Below, one piece after another: positions 56,110-64,000 of a stretch of 64,000 bases of DNA. Source of the stretch: Selenomonadaceae bacterium (lineage in GTDB: Bacteria > Bacillota > Negativicutes > Selenomonadales > Selenomonadaceae); the NCBI GenBank assembly GCA_024698045.1, contig JAILRS010000002.1:1-64000 (forward strand). The letters run 5' to 3'. A model generated the notes under the pieces. That model made no database searches. It saw only the letters and a list, made by a program, of their open reading frames with translations, and was not told where the DNA came from. Position numbers and translations under genes: made by a program. Each line of letters begins with the position of its first letter. Position 1 is the first letter of the stretch.

Positions 56110-56586
56110 TTATTCCCTCGCTATTCCCAATTTTTCCATAACAAATCTTTGTTCTTCTTCCATTTCGCGCCGTTCATCTTCTTCAATGTGATCGTAGCCC
56201 AAAAGATGTAACAGTCCATGCACTTCCAAAAAAATTACCTCACGTAAAAAAGAGTGTCCGAACTCTTCCGCCTGTACTTTGGCGCGTTCCAACGAAATTA
56301 TCACATCGCCCAAAATATCAATATCCGAGCCGATAATTTCGGGTTCATCGCTTTCGCGGAAGGCAAATGACAAAACATCGGTCGGTCTGTCAATGTTGCG
56401 AAATTTTTTGTTAAGCGCGTGAATGTGTTCATCATTCGTCAATGTGATACTTACTTCGGAATTTTCTGCGCCGTAAATCGTCCCGACAACATCCGCCGCG
56501 TTCAAAATTTCTTCCGTCAATTTTTCGTCCGCCGTCAATGTTTCCGGCTCAAAACTGATTGTCGTATTCAAATTATCACCGCCCAA
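56110..56586 (-). CDS. ybeY: Endoribonuclease YbeY (rRNA maturation)
   Basis: Zn-dependent single-strand RNase acting in 16S rRNA 3' end maturation and ribosome quality control. 158 residues with the His triad HGLLHLLGYDH and the preceding RNIDRPTDVLSFAF. phoH lies immediately upstream (5-base gap), the widely conserved pair. Confidence 0.94.
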   Translation of the reverse strand: MGGDNLNTTISFEPETLTADEKLTEEILNAADVVGTIYGAENSEVSITLTNDEHIHALNKKFRNIDRPTDVLSFAFRESDEPEIIGSDIDILGDVIISLERAKVQAEEFGHSFLREVIFLEVHGLLHLLGYDHIEEDERREMEEEQRFVMEKLGIARE

Positions 56587-56591
56587 AATTT

Positions 56592-57302
56592 TTAATGCAT
56601 GCCTGATTCGTAAGCGTCATAAGCCTCGACAATTCGCGAAACAACTTCATGACGTACGACATCACCGCCGCCCATTTCCGCAATTCCTATGCCCTTCACT
56701 CCGCGCAAAATCGATACGGCTTCCGCCAGTCCCGAAGGTATTCCGCGCGGCAAATCGATTTGACTTAAATCGCCCGTGATAACCATTCGGGAGCCGAAGC
56801 CCAAACGTGTTAAAAACATTTTCATCTGTTTACCTGTGGTATTCTGCGCCTCGTCCAAAATTATAAATGCATCACTCAAAGTCCTTCCGCGCATGTAGGC
56901 AAGGGGTGCAATCTCTATCACGCCGCGATTAAAAAATTTCTGATACAAATCGAATCCCCAAATTTCTTTCAACGCGTCATAGAGCGGTCGCAAATACGGA
57001 TCTACTTTCTCCTGCATATCCCCTGGTAAAAATCCCAATCGTTCTCCTGCCTCGACGGCCGGACGCGTCAAAATTATTTTCCGTACTTCCTTGACGCGTA
57101 AATAATAAGCAGCCTGAGCAACCGCCAAAAAAGTTTTGCCCGTACCCGCCGCGCCTATTCCGAAACTTATAACGTTCCTGCGCATCGTGTCGATATAATT
57201 TTGTTGACCGGCACTCTTGGCGCGTATGTGCACCCCGTCCGCCGTCACGATTATCGTATCGCCGAAAATTTTTACTTCCTCGTCGTTATTCCTATTCGCC
57301 AA
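56592..57302 (-). CDS. phoH: PhoH-like ATPase, short form
   Basis: P-loop ATPase of the PhoH family, usually next to ybeY. Motifs: [21 protein letters not shown] (Walker A), [20 protein letters not shown] and [24 protein letters not shown] (Walker B DEAQ), [14 protein letters not shown]. It is ~236-255 residues, whereas most PhoH proteins are ~310-320. The N-terminal ~80-100-residue domain is missing; only a short [20 protein letters not shown] strand pair precedes the ATPase core. Start is TTG 57302 or the ATG-less frame up to 57359; neither has a strong ribosome site. Confidence 0.9.
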   Translation of the reverse strand: MANRNNDEEVKIFGDTIIVTADGVHIRAKSAGQQNYIDTMRRNVISFGIGAAGTGKTFLAVAQAAYYLRVKEVRKIILTRPAVEAGERLGFLPGDMQEKVDPYLRPLYDALKEIWGFDLYQKFFNRGVIEIAPLAYMRGRTLSDAFIILDEAQNTTGKQMKMFLTRLGFGSRMVITGDLSQIDLPRGIPSGLAEAVSILRGVKGIGIAEMGGGDVVRHEVVSRIVEAYDAYESGMH

Positions 57303-57368
57303 TGAATCACCGCCTAAAATATTTTTTTGCAATGTAAAGCAATTTCCCGAACGCGTCAAGATTTTGCG

Positions 57369-58388
57369 TCAAGCGTCATTCAGAACAACGGGACTTTCGA
57401 TATTCGCCACGCGGCAAAATTTTCGTTCGGGGTATCGCCAATCTTTAGCGACGCCCAACAGTTGATTTATCGCCAAATCGGGAATGTTTATACCGGCACC
57501 CAAACAAGACAGTTGCAAACCGCCCGACATCCTCGGATTAATTTCAAGCAAGCGAAGTTTATCACCGTCGAGACGAAATTGAATATTGACGGGCACATTT
57601 AATTTCATCAGCGACAGAATTTTATCGGCAACGGAAATTATTTCGTCATCGAATTTTATTTCGGCGTAGCGCGAATTTGTTTTGTACCGCGGAATAATTA
57701 TATTTCCCTTGGGCGTGCAAAGACAATCGACACTGATTTCACGTCCGCTCAAATACGGCATGACAATCATCGGGATTTTGAAATCGTAGTTTGATAAAAT
57801 TTTCTGCGCAGCTTGTCGAGTAATTTTGACGTTGGGCATATTGTACAGCGCGGAAATATTTTCTATACCGTCGTCAATCACACGGAAAGTCATTGCGCCT
57901 TCGTCCTCGACAAGTTTGTAACAGATGCGATTATCGGCAGTCTTCAATTTGTCGTAAGCCGTATTGAATTCGTCGAAAGTCTTCGCGATAAAATACGGCG
58001 GAATAATTTCACTCAAACCTCCGCCCGATATAAATTCGTACGTCGCAACTTTATCATCAAGAGTTTTCATCAAATCGCCGTCGCGTCCTGTCAAAACTTT
58101 CACGCCGATATTATCAAAGTCCGTTACTCTTTGCGCGATTGCCGTCAAATTTCTGCGCGGTACGAAAATATTTATGTCATGTTCGCGGCAAAAATTCAGA
58201 CAGTAATCGACATAATCTTCTGCGGAAATTTTTTCGGGTTCGCGATACCATTCGTCACAGGCAAGTTTGTAAATGGCATAGTCGTTTTTGTTTGAGCCGA
58301 TAAAATCAAATTTGTTACGGTTACCGTCGCGAATCAAATTTATCAAGTGATAAGCCGTACTGAACCAATGATTAAACCATATACGCAT
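57369..58388 (-). CDS. ATP-grasp superfamily ligase
   Basis: A 339-residue ATP-dependent carboxylate-amine/thiol ligase, similar in outline to carbamoyl-phosphate synthase-like or RimK-type enzymes. N-terminal Rossmann-like domain (residues 1-110), then ATP-grasp with DKVATYEF, MTFRVIDDG, MPYLSGREISVDCLC and the metal-binding LRLLEINPRMSGGLQLSC. Substrates unknown. Its end overlaps nothing; phoH lies 9 bases downstream, so it may share that transcript. Confidence 0.82.
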   Translation of the reverse strand: MRIWFNHWFSTAYHLINLIRDGNRNKFDFIGSNKNDYAIYKLACDEWYREPEKISAEDYVDYCLNFCREHDINIFVPRRNLTAIAQRVTDFDNIGVKVLTGRDGDLMKTLDDKVATYEFISGGGLSEIIPPYFIAKTFDEFNTAYDKLKTADNRICYKLVEDEGAMTFRVIDDGIENISALYNMPNVKITRQAAQKILSNYDFKIPMIVMPYLSGREISVDCLCTPKGNIIIPRYKTNSRYAEIKFDDEIISVADKILSLMKLNVPVNIQFRLDGDKLRLLEINPRMSGGLQLSCLGAGINIPDLAINQLLGVAKDWRYPERKFCRVANIESPVVLNDA

Positions 58389-58509
58389 AAAATTTTACCT
58401 CCGTCGAAAACAAATTGCTAAAAGCTGAATCCCTGTGTATAATAAAGCACCGGTTGCGGGCGGACGCAAGAAAATTCGCCCAAATAATTTTTACGGACAG
58501 GGGATTGCA

Positions 58510-58914
58510 ATGTTAAAAATTTTTTCCAAAATCTTGCTGATGAGTTTGTTGACTTTATTCATTATCGGTTGCGGCGGCGGTGGTAATGCTTCCACGCCCG
58601 AAGAAACAAATTTCAAGAAGATAACTCAAGAGGAAGCCCAAAAGATGATGGATGAAAATCCCGAGGCGATTATTCTTGACGTTCGTGAACAAAAGGAATA
58701 TGACGAAAAACATGTCAAAGGCGCGTTGTTGGTACCGCTCGACGATATCAAAGCCGGTAAATTATCCAAACTGCCCGATAAAAACGCAACAATTTTGGTT
58801 TACTGCCGCACGGGTCGCCGCTCAACTATGGCGGCAAAAATTTTGGCGGATAACGGTTACAAAAACATTTACGAGTTCGGCGGAATCAACGATTGGCAGG
58901 GCGCAACCGAATAA
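58510..58914 (+). CDS. Rhodanese-like lipoprotein
   Basis: A 134-residue secreted protein: signal peptide with lipobox IIGC (Cys21), a Gly/Ser linker, then a single rhodanese domain with ILDVREQKEYDEKHVKGA and the active-site loop VYCRTGRRS. It probably acts as a sulfurtransferase or persulfide carrier on the outer side of the inner membrane or at the outer membrane. ATG 58510 follows AGGGGATTGC; a longer frame to 58435 would spoil the signal peptide. Confidence 0.88.
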   Translation: MLKIFSKILLMSLLTLFIIGCGGGGNASTPEETNFKKITQEEAQKMMDENPEAIILDVREQKEYDEKHVKGALLVPLDDIKAGKLSKLPDKNATILVYCRTGRRSTMAAKILADNGYKNIYEFGGINDWQGATE

Positions 58915-58956
58915 AAACAAAATTTCTAATGTCTATAGTTACGCGAGGTGTTGAGT

Positions 58957-60627
58957 TTGAAAAATTATACAAAGTACAGTAAAGGCTACTTCATGCCGCC
59001 CGAAATAATTTTGGATTGGGCGAAGAAAGAATATAGCGAAAAGGCTCCGATATGGTGCAGTGTCGATTTGCGCGACGGTAATCAGTCATTGGTTATCCCG
59101 ATGAGTTTGGATGAGAAAATCGAATTCTACAAGACGCTGATTCAAGTCGGCTTTAAAGAAATCGAAATCGGATTCCCCGCCGCAAGCGAGACCGAATATG
59201 CACTCCTGCGCAGACTTATCGAAGATAATTTGATTCCCGACGATGTTACCGTTCAAGTACTCACACAGGCACGCGAACATATTATCAAGAAAACTTTCGA
59301 GGCTTTGGACGGCGCCAAAAATGCAATCGTCCACGTCTACAACTCTACTTCCCTTGCTCAGCGCGAACAGGTTTTCCGCATGTCGAAAGACGAAATCAAA
59401 AATATCGCGATTGACGGCGCAAAACTTTTACTGGAGCTTACGGAAAAAGCCGGCGCGAATTACAGATTCGAGTATTCGCCCGAAAGTTTCACCGGTACCG
59501 AACCCGAATATGCTTTGGAAGTTTGCAATGCCGTTTTGGATGTTTGGCAGCCTGTTATGGACAGAAGACCTATCATAAATATTCCCGTCACCGTCGAAAT
59601 GAGTTTGCCGCACGTCTACGCAATGCAAGTCGCTTACATTAATAAATATCTCAAGTACCGCGATAAAGTTGTCTTGAGTTTGCATCCTCATAATGACAGA
59701 GGTTGCGGCGTAGCCGATTGCGAACTTGGATTGTTAGCGGGAGCCGACAGAATCGAGGGCACTTTATTCGGTAACGGCGAACGCACGGGCAATGTTGATA
59801 TCATTACTTTGGCTATGAATATGTTTGCTTTGGGCGTAGATCCCGAATTGGATTTCTCAAACATGCCCAAACTTGTCGAGATGTATGAACGCGTTACACG
59901 TATGAAAGTCCATGACCGTCAACCTTATGCCGGTTCTTTGGTCTTTACCGCATTCAGCGGCAGTCATCAAGACGCAATTGCAAAGGGTATGCGTTGGCGC
60001 GAAGAAAAAAATCCCGACCGTTGGACTGTTCCCTATCTTCCTATAGATCCTCAAGACGTCGGGCGCGAATACGACAGTGATGTTATCCGTATTAACAGCC
60101 AGAGCGGTAAGGGCGGAGTCGGTTTCATTATGGAACAGCGTTACGGAATCGAAATGCCCAAGAAAATGCGCGAAGACTTCGGCTACTGTGTCAAATCAGT
60201 TTCGGATCACAAACATAAGGAACTTTTGCCCGACGAAGTTTATCAAATTTTCCTCGACCAATATGTCAATGTGGATACGCCTTACAAATTGCTCGAATTC
60301 CATCTGCGCAAACAACCGGGCGGCTCACGTGTCGGCACAGTCGATTTGGAAGTAAACGGCGAACATGTAACTTACATGGCGCGCGGTAACGGACGACTTG
60401 ATGCTGTTTCAAACGCCATGCAAAAATATTTAGGCATAAAATATTCCAACTTGACTTACAACGAACATGCTTTGGAAATCGGTCAGTCGGCTCGGGCGAT
60501 TGCCTACATTTCAATCACCGCACCAGACGGAAAAGTTACATGGGGCGCAGGTATGGACACCGATATTATCACTGCCTCTATTCAAGCTTTAATCAGCGCG
60601 ATTAACAGAATGGTTTCCGATAAATAA
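58957..60627 (+). CDS. leuA: 2-isopropylmalate synthase (long LeuA form)
   Basis: First step of leucine synthesis. 556 residues, the length of the alternative LeuA type. It has WCSVDLRDGNQSL (metal site), LHPHNDRGCGVAD (catalytic His pair), GNGERTGNVDI, and a C-terminal allosteric domain (QPGGSRVGTVDLEV). TTG 58957 follows GAGGTG by six bases; a GTG three codons upstream is the alternative. leuCDB are not in the window. Confidence 0.94.
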   Translation: MKNYTKYSKGYFMPPEIILDWAKKEYSEKAPIWCSVDLRDGNQSLVIPMSLDEKIEFYKTLIQVGFKEIEIGFPAASETEYALLRRLIEDNLIPDDVTVQVLTQAREHIIKKTFEALDGAKNAIVHVYNSTSLAQREQVFRMSKDEIKNIAIDGAKLLLELTEKAGANYRFEYSPESFTGTEPEYALEVCNAVLDVWQPVMDRRPIINIPVTVEMSLPHVYAMQVAYINKYLKYRDKVVLSLHPHNDRGCGVADCELGLLAGADRIEGTLFGNGERTGNVDIITLAMNMFALGVDPELDFSNMPKLVEMYERVTRMKVHDRQPYAGSLVFTAFSGSHQDAIAKGMRWREEKNPDRWTVPYLPIDPQDVGREYDSDVIRINSQSGKGGVGFIMEQRYGIEMPKKMREDFGYCVKSVSDHKHKELLPDEVYQIFLDQYVNVDTPYKLLEFHLRKQPGGSRVGTVDLEVNGEHVTYMARGNGRLDAVSNAMQKYLGIKYSNLTYNEHALEIGQSARAIAYISITAPDGKVTWGAGMDTDIITASIQALISAINRMVSDK

Positions 60628-60635
60628 AAAATTTT

Positions 60636-60672
60636 CTCCCCGACGTTAACGAAAAACCTCGGGGATTTTTTT
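60636..60672 (+). terminator. Terminator after leuA
   Basis: TCCCCGA pairs with TCGGGGA around a ~15-base loop, followed by seven T. Confidence 0.8.
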
Positions 60673-60728
60673 GCGGCAAAGTCAACAGGTCTGCGCAGAT
60701 ATTTTCTTTCAATCTTGACAAAAAATTT

Positions 60729-60766
60729 CCCCGAAGGCGTCGACGACCCACGGGGATTTTTTATTT
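60729..60766. terminator. Terminator of the M23 peptidase gene (bidirectional)
   Basis: CCCCG pairs with CGGGG with T-runs on both strands. On the minus strand it lies just after the M23 stop codon. Confidence 0.7.
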
Positions 60767-60773
60767 GAAATTT

Positions 60774-61223
60774 TTATCGGTACAAACTCAACGGATCTGT
60801 ATACTGATAAACGCCGTTGACATTGACAATGTACTCTAAATGCAAATGGGGTCCCGTCGAATAACCTGTACTGCCTACCTGCGCGATAACTTGTCCGCTC
60901 TTGACAAATTGTCCCTCAAAGACATGCAAGCGGCAACAGTGAGCGTAACGGGTGTAAGCGTCGACTTCAGGATGATAAAGCAAAACTTGATAGCCGTAAC
61001 CGTCGCCGAAATCTCCCGCGGAAATAACTTGCCCGTCGAAAATCGCGCCGATATATGAACCGTACGCATAACCCAAATCGACGCCCGTATGAAATTTCCA
61101 CGTGCCCGAAATAGGATGAACGCGCCAGCCGAAAGGAGATGTGACGGGATAATCAATCGCCCGAACGGGAAGCGGCAACATCATCAGAACGAACACTATC
61201 ACTAATGCCCAATTCCCTTTCAA
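60774..61223 (-). CDS. M23 (LytM-type) metallopeptidase
   Basis: A 149-residue periplasmic peptidoglycan endopeptidase. Signal helix LVIVFVLMMLPLPVRA, then SPFGWRVHPISGTWKFHTGVDL (Zn His and Asp), and the final GPHLHLEYIV (catalytic His and Zn His). The TTG at 61223 is the preferred start and overlaps the acyltransferase gene by ~70 bases; the frame extends 33 codons further inside that gene without a signal-like segment. Small size and absence of LysM or coiled coil suggest a free enzyme. Confidence 0.8.
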   Translation of the reverse strand: MKGNWALVIVFVLMMLPLPVRAIDYPVTSPFGWRVHPISGTWKFHTGVDLGYAYGSYIGAIFDGQVISAGDFGDGYGYQVLLYHPEVDAYTRYAHCCRLHVFEGQFVKSGQVIAQVGSTGYSTGPHLHLEYIVNVNGVYQYTDPLSLYR

Positions 61224-62130
61224 GCGCGGCAACTTCTTCCGGTTCGTATTCGACGCGCATTGATTTCCATCTGTCGTGAAGCCAAAACCATTCGGCAGGA
61301 TATTTTTTGACATGTTCTTCAATTAACGTCGCCAACTTCTGTGTCATATTTTTTATATCGGCATGTTTATCGTTCGTACGTTCAACTTGTAACGGCGCAG
61401 AAATTTCAAGAGTATGAGTACCGTCGGCATTTCTGTGCATGAACGTCGGGAAAATCGGGACTTTCCTGAAACGCGACATTGAGGCCGCACCAGTGACAAA
61501 ATTTGTTGCGCGGTTGAAAAATTTCACGACGGCAGCATTATCGCGCCCGACGTCTTGATCCATTATCAAACCGATAATATATCCTTCGTCAAGCATGTTG
61601 TACATTTCGCGGACACCGCTGCGGTAAGTTATATGCATGCCGATTTCCGTGCGGTATTCGTTGATAAATTTATCGGCGTCTTCGGATTTTTGTTTCTTGG
61701 CGACACCGACCAAAGGGATTCCGTTTTGCGCCAATGCTCCGCCCAACAATTCCCAATTATCGCCGTGACATGTCGCTATAATTCCGCCTCGTCCGCCGCG
61801 CTCCGAAGAATTGATATAGTTCGTAAAATTTTCCAAGCCGACGATCTTAACATGACTGTTCATAATTTCTTTGAGCTTCGGGAAGGATAACACTTCGATA
61901 AAAATTTCTCCGAGCTGAACAGTACTTTCTTTGGCAATTCGTTTTGTTTCTTCGGGCGTCGTGTTCAAACAGTGCCGAATATTTTCCAGAGCCAAATTTT
62001 TACGTTTGGGCGGTAAGACGAACCAAATCAACGTAGCGAACGCGCGCCCCAATTTCAGTGCAAATTTCAGCGGCAGAAGGCAAACGAGCCAACTTAAAAA
62101 TTTCAGTAATCTGTATTCTATCGAACTCAC
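61153..62130 (-). CDS. Lipid A acyltransferase, LpxL/HtrB family
   Basis: Adds a secondary acyl chain to lipid A. 325 residues: N-terminal membrane anchor (FLSWLVCLLPLKFALKLG), then the acyltransferase motif HGDNWE (H-x4-E) and MDQDVGRDNAAVVKFF, and the C-terminal WFWLHDRWK. It is the clearest sign in the window of an outer membrane with LPS. The C-terminal end overlaps the M23 start. Confidence 0.9.
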   Translation of the reverse strand: MSSIEYRLLKFLSWLVCLLPLKFALKLGRAFATLIWFVLPPKRKNLALENIRHCLNTTPEETKRIAKESTVQLGEIFIEVLSFPKLKEIMNSHVKIVGLENFTNYINSSERGGRGGIIATCHGDNWELLGGALAQNGIPLVGVAKKQKSEDADKFINEYRTEIGMHITYRSGVREMYNMLDEGYIIGLIMDQDVGRDNAAVVKFFNRATNFVTGAASMSRFRKVPIFPTFMHRNADGTHTLEISAPLQVERTNDKHADIKNMTQKLATLIEEHVKKYPAEWFWLHDRWKSMRVEYEPEEVAALERELGISDSVRSDDVAASRSGD

Positions 62131-62182
62131 TGCCCTCCGTCGAAAATTTTACGGTCAAGCGATTAACCGTGACAAATTTAAA

Positions 62183-63370
62183 TCAAAGACCTGCAGCCTT
62201 ACGCAGAATTTCAGCCTTATCCGTACGTTCCCAAGGAAATTCGACATCAGTCCTGCCGAAGTGACCGTAAGCAGCTGTATCGCGGTAAATCGGGCGGCGC
62301 AAGTCGAGCATTTTAATTATACCTGCGGGACGTAAATCAAAGTTCTCTTTGACAAGTTTTTCTATGAGTTCCTCGTCAACCTTAGCCGTGCCGAAACTTT
62401 CGACGCGAACGCTGACGGGATGAGCTACACCGATTGCATATGCCAATTGAATTTCACATTCATCCGCCAAACCTGCCGCGACAATATTTTTGGCAACGTA
62501 GCGCGCCGCATAGGAAGCCGAACGATCTACTTTTGTGGGATCTTTACCGCTGAAGGCACCGCCGCCGTGACGTGCCCAACCACCGTATGTATCGACGATA
62601 ATTTTTCTGCCCGTTAATCCCGAATCGCCTTGAGGACCTCCGATAACAAATTTGCCCGTGGGATTGACGAAATATTTTGTGTCCGCCGTCAAAAGCTCCG
62701 CCGGAATAATCGGCTTAATCACATACTCAATCATATCGCGTTTAATCTGTTCGAGTGTGACATCGGGATTATGTTGCGTAGAAATGACGACGGTATCGAC
62801 CGCAACGGGTTTGCCGTCTTCGTAAGCAACGGTAACTTGAGTTTTGCCGTCGGGGCGCAAGTAGTCGACTTCATGAGTGACTTTGCGTACTTCGGCAAGA
62901 CGACGGGACAATTTATGTGCCAAAGAAATAGGTAGCGGCATAAATTCGGGTGTTTCGTTCGTTGCGTAACCGAACATCATGCCCTGATCCCCTGCGCCTA
63001 TAGCATCTTCAATCGCCATATTACCTTCACGCGCCTCGATTGCCTTATCAACACCTTGGGCGATATCGGGCGATTGTTCATCCAAAGAAACCAGTACACC
63101 GACGGTATCGGCATCGAAACCGTAAGCGGAATTTGTGTAACCGATATCACGAATAGCCGCGCGAATAATTTTGGGGATATCGACGTAGCAATTTGTGGAA
63201 ATTTCGCCGACAACATGTACTTGACCGGTCGTGACTAAAGTTTCGCATGCAACACGTCCGTTAGGATCTTTTTGTATAATCTCATCTAAAATACTGTCTG
63301 AAATTCTGTCGGCAACTTTGTCGGGATGTCCCTCCGTTACCGATTCCGATGTAAATAATACTCTGCGCAT
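62183..63370 (-). CDS. metK: S-adenosylmethionine synthetase
   Basis: Makes SAM from methionine and ATP. 395 residues: [24 protein letters not shown] (ATP and metal binding), [34 protein letters not shown] and [20 protein letters not shown] 63370 has AGAGAGG upstream. The leader is short and shows no SAM-I riboswitch; a promoter lies at 63410-63438. Confidence 0.96.
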   Translation of the reverse strand: MRRVLFTSESVTEGHPDKVADRISDSILDEIIQKDPNGRVACETLVTTGQVHVVGEISTNCYVDIPKIIRAAIRDIGYTNSAYGFDADTVGVLVSLDEQSPDIAQGVDKAIEAREGNMAIEDAIGAGDQGMMFGYATNETPEFMPLPISLAHKLSRRLAEVRKVTHEVDYLRPDGKTQVTVAYEDGKPVAVDTVVISTQHNPDVTLEQIKRDMIEYVIKPIIPAELLTADTKYFVNPTGKFVIGGPQGDSGLTGRKIIVDTYGGWARHGGGAFSGKDPTKVDRSASYAARYVAKNIVAAGLADECEIQLAYAIGVAHPVSVRVESFGTAKVDEELIEKLVKENFDLRPAGIIKMLDLRRPIYRDTAAYGHFGRTDVEFPWERTDKAEILRKAAGL

Positions 63371-63409
63371 TCTTATACCTCTCTTTCAAAATAAATTATT
63401 AATGTTTGC

Positions 63410-63438
63410 AAGCTATCACAATTGGTTAAGAGTGTCAA
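63410..63438 (-). promoter_or_regulatory. Promoter of metK
   Basis: On the minus strand TTGACA (63433-63438) and TAGCTT (63410-63415) with a 17-base spacer. The inverted repeat AAGGTGACTTCGGTCACTTT (63441-63460) abuts the -35 and could bind a regulator. Confidence 0.65.
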
Positions 63439-63505
63439 GCAAGGTGACTTCGGTCACTTTGAAAGTGCGGTACAGAAATTGCGGCAAAGTTTTTTCAACC
63501 AAAGT

Positions 63506-63535
63506 CAATCGCCGCGGTTGAAGTAACATTGACTT
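63506..63535. repeat. Dispersed repeat, copy 3
   Basis: CAATCGCCGCGGTTGAAGTA then ACATTGACTT. It is closest to copy 1 at 32507-32537. Confidence 0.6.
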
Positions 63536-63554
63536 GGGGTGTTGATTATGGTTG

Positions 63555-63720
63555 AGGCCGCCCATGGACGGGCGGCCGCCGCACGCTCAAAACATGGATG
63601 TTTTGTATGCGGCACACTCGACATGTGTTATCTACTCACTACGGTTACCGAACGATAACGCCCCTGTGAGGTGTCCTTTCTTTTGTTACTTTTCTTTGGA
63701 CACGCAAAGAAAAGGCAACG
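63555..63720. repeat. Composite hairpin element with ATGGA loops
   Basis: GGCCGCCC-ATGGAC-GGGCGGCC (63555-63576) and AAAACAT-GG-ATGTTTT (63589-63604) are two perfect stems with ATGGA at the apex. About 75 bases on, GTTACTTTTCTTTG-GACACG-CAAAGAAAAGGCAAC (63683-63719) forms a third near-perfect stem. The order of these three is one I recall as a widespread intergenic repeat type in diverse bacteria. Confidence 0.7.
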
Positions 63721-63767
63721 TGACGTTGCATCCAATTGTCACGATAAAGTTTTTGCCAACCGAAGTA

Positions 63768-63804
63768 AACGACCGCGATTGTAACGATAACCGATTGACT
63801 TTGT
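63768..63804. repeat. Dispersed repeat, copy 4
   Basis: AACGACCGCGATTGTAACG then ATAACCGATTGACTTTGT. Similarity to copy 2 continues to about 63840 through CGTACGAAAGGAGATT. Confidence 0.65.
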
Positions 63805-63876
63805 CTCCTTTTGTTAAACGTACGAAAGGAGATTGTCACTTATTTTTGGGCGATGAAAAATTTTTTCAAAAAGCAC

Positions 63877-63905
63877 TTGATAATTGTTATCACGTGTGCT
63901 ATACT
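63877..63905 (+). promoter_or_regulatory. Promoter overlapped by a Fur-box-like palindrome
   Basis: TTGATA (63877-63882) and TATACT (63900-63905) with a 17-base spacer. TGATAATTGTTATCA (63878-63892) overlaps the -35; it differs from the 7-1-7 Fur box TGATAATnATTATCA at one position. This points to repression by iron-loaded Fur. Confidence 0.65.
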
Positions 63906-63911
63906 TCGCCC

Positions 63912-63993
63912 AAGCTTTCGTTAAAGCTCTCCTAAAATATAATACACATACGCTTAAAAAAAGCTCCGTGCTGCTCACACGGGGTTTTTTTAA
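63912..63993 (+). ncRNA. Candidate ~80-nt Fur-controlled small RNA
   Basis: From the expected start near 63912 to the terminator at ~63993. It opens with hairpin AGCTTT-CGTT-AAAGCT (63913-63928), followed by the single-stranded CTCTCCT (63927-63933), which is complementary to Shine-Dalgarno AGGAGAG, and an A/U-rich stretch, then the terminator. No open frame of note. The layout resembles iron-sparing sRNAs (RyhB in Gram-negatives, FsrA with C-rich loops in Bacillus). It could instead be the attenuated leader of a gene beyond the window. Confidence 0.45.
63954..63993 (+). terminator. Terminator of the short right-edge transcript
   Basis: CTCCGTG pairs with CACGGGG (one G-T pair) around CTGCTCA, extended by A-T pairs and followed by seven T. 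Confidence 0.8.
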
Positions 63994-64000
63994 TTCTCTA

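Larger units (their letters stand above)
63371..64000. other. 630-base gene-free region, right edge
   Basis: Contains the metK promoter, a GTGAC/GTCAC hairpin (63443-63458), two dispersed-repeat copies, a composite of ATGGA-loop hairpins and a TTTCTTTTG-type inverted repeat (63555-63720), and the Fur-box-like promoter with short transcript (63877-63993). Open frames in it are short and overlap the repeats; none is convincing. Confidence 0.7.

Noticed and set aside
63371..63480. SAM-I riboswitch before metK
   Set aside because: No characteristic conserved core (for example the kink-turn and CUUAUC-type segments) and a promoter lies in that space.
63552..63935. 127-codon plus-strand frame at the right edge
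   Set aside because: It runs through the hairpin repeats and the Fur-like promoter; such frames over ATGGA-loop elements are known artefacts.

Overview
This window comes from a motile, diderm member of the Firmicutes. Negativicutes (Selenomonadales-like) is the best fit. The evidence is a Firmicutes-type flagellar set (fliY with a CheC-like phosphatase region, flbD, fliL-fliM-fliY, fliOPQR-flhB-flhA), a GdpP-type c-di-AMP phosphodiesterase next to a DUF2232 protein, and an LpxL/HtrB-type lipid A acyltransferase that implies an outer membrane. Composition is moderate-to-low GC, with Shine-Dalgarno motifs of the GGAGG type and frequent TTG/GTG starts. The species cannot be named from the sequence.

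Layout. 1-3.0 kb: two paralogous flagellins, the first cut by the window edge. 3.1-10.9 kb: DUF2232 protein, gdpP, a GT-C-like membrane protein and a large hybrid histidine kinase. 10.9-17.1 kb (minus strand): accessory island A, reading NurA-like nuclease > HerA-like ATPase > HNH endonuclease > terminator > frameshifted C-terminal remnant of a GHKL/Hsp90-like ATPase > radical SAM protein. 17.1-19.8 kb: two paralogous amino-acid-binding lipoproteins and one permease, with no ATPase gene beside them. 19.8-24.4 kb: a cell-wall amidase with a very long charged helix, rmlB, cbiD and cbiE. 24.4-27.6 kb: fliK with about ten 29-33-residue Gln-rich repeats, then flgD. 27.7-31.1 kb (minus): accessory island B, a tightly coupled operon of a GHKL ATPase, a gene split by an in-frame amber codon and a DUF6339-like gene. 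A 20-nt exact direct repeat lies at both ends. 31.2-43.0 kb (minus): aroA and the main flagellar export and motor-switch genes. 43.3-52.5 kb: NhaC antiporter, GNAT, a Bcr/CflA-type exporter behind a leader-peptide attenuator, an ABC-2 permease, a ferredoxin-type aldo/keto reductase, nnrDE, acpS, motB and motA. 52.6-63.4 kb: ilvC, ilvN, coaE, ybeY, phoH, an ATP-grasp protein, a rhodanese lipoprotein, leuA, an M23 peptidase, the lipid A acyltransferase and metK. 63.4-64.0 kb: a gene-free, hairpin-rich stretch ending in a Fur-box-like promoter and a very short transcript.

How it works together. Most genes are core: flagellar assembly (fliK/flgD for the hook; FlhA/B and FliOPQR for export; FliM/FliY/CheY for switching; MotA/B for torque), cell envelope, branched-chain amino acids, CoA, and NAD(P)HX repair. 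The unusual biology is in the two accessory islands. Both resemble phage-defence loci built on DNA-processing or GHKL ATPases, and both carry precise lesions (an 8-A homopolymer frameshift, an amber codon, and truncated ends). They look like decaying defence islands, or genes that need recoding. The Fur-box/sRNA-like unit at the right edge is the other candidate for something undescribed.

Limits. All family names come from reading motifs by eye. No database search, alignment or folding program was run.
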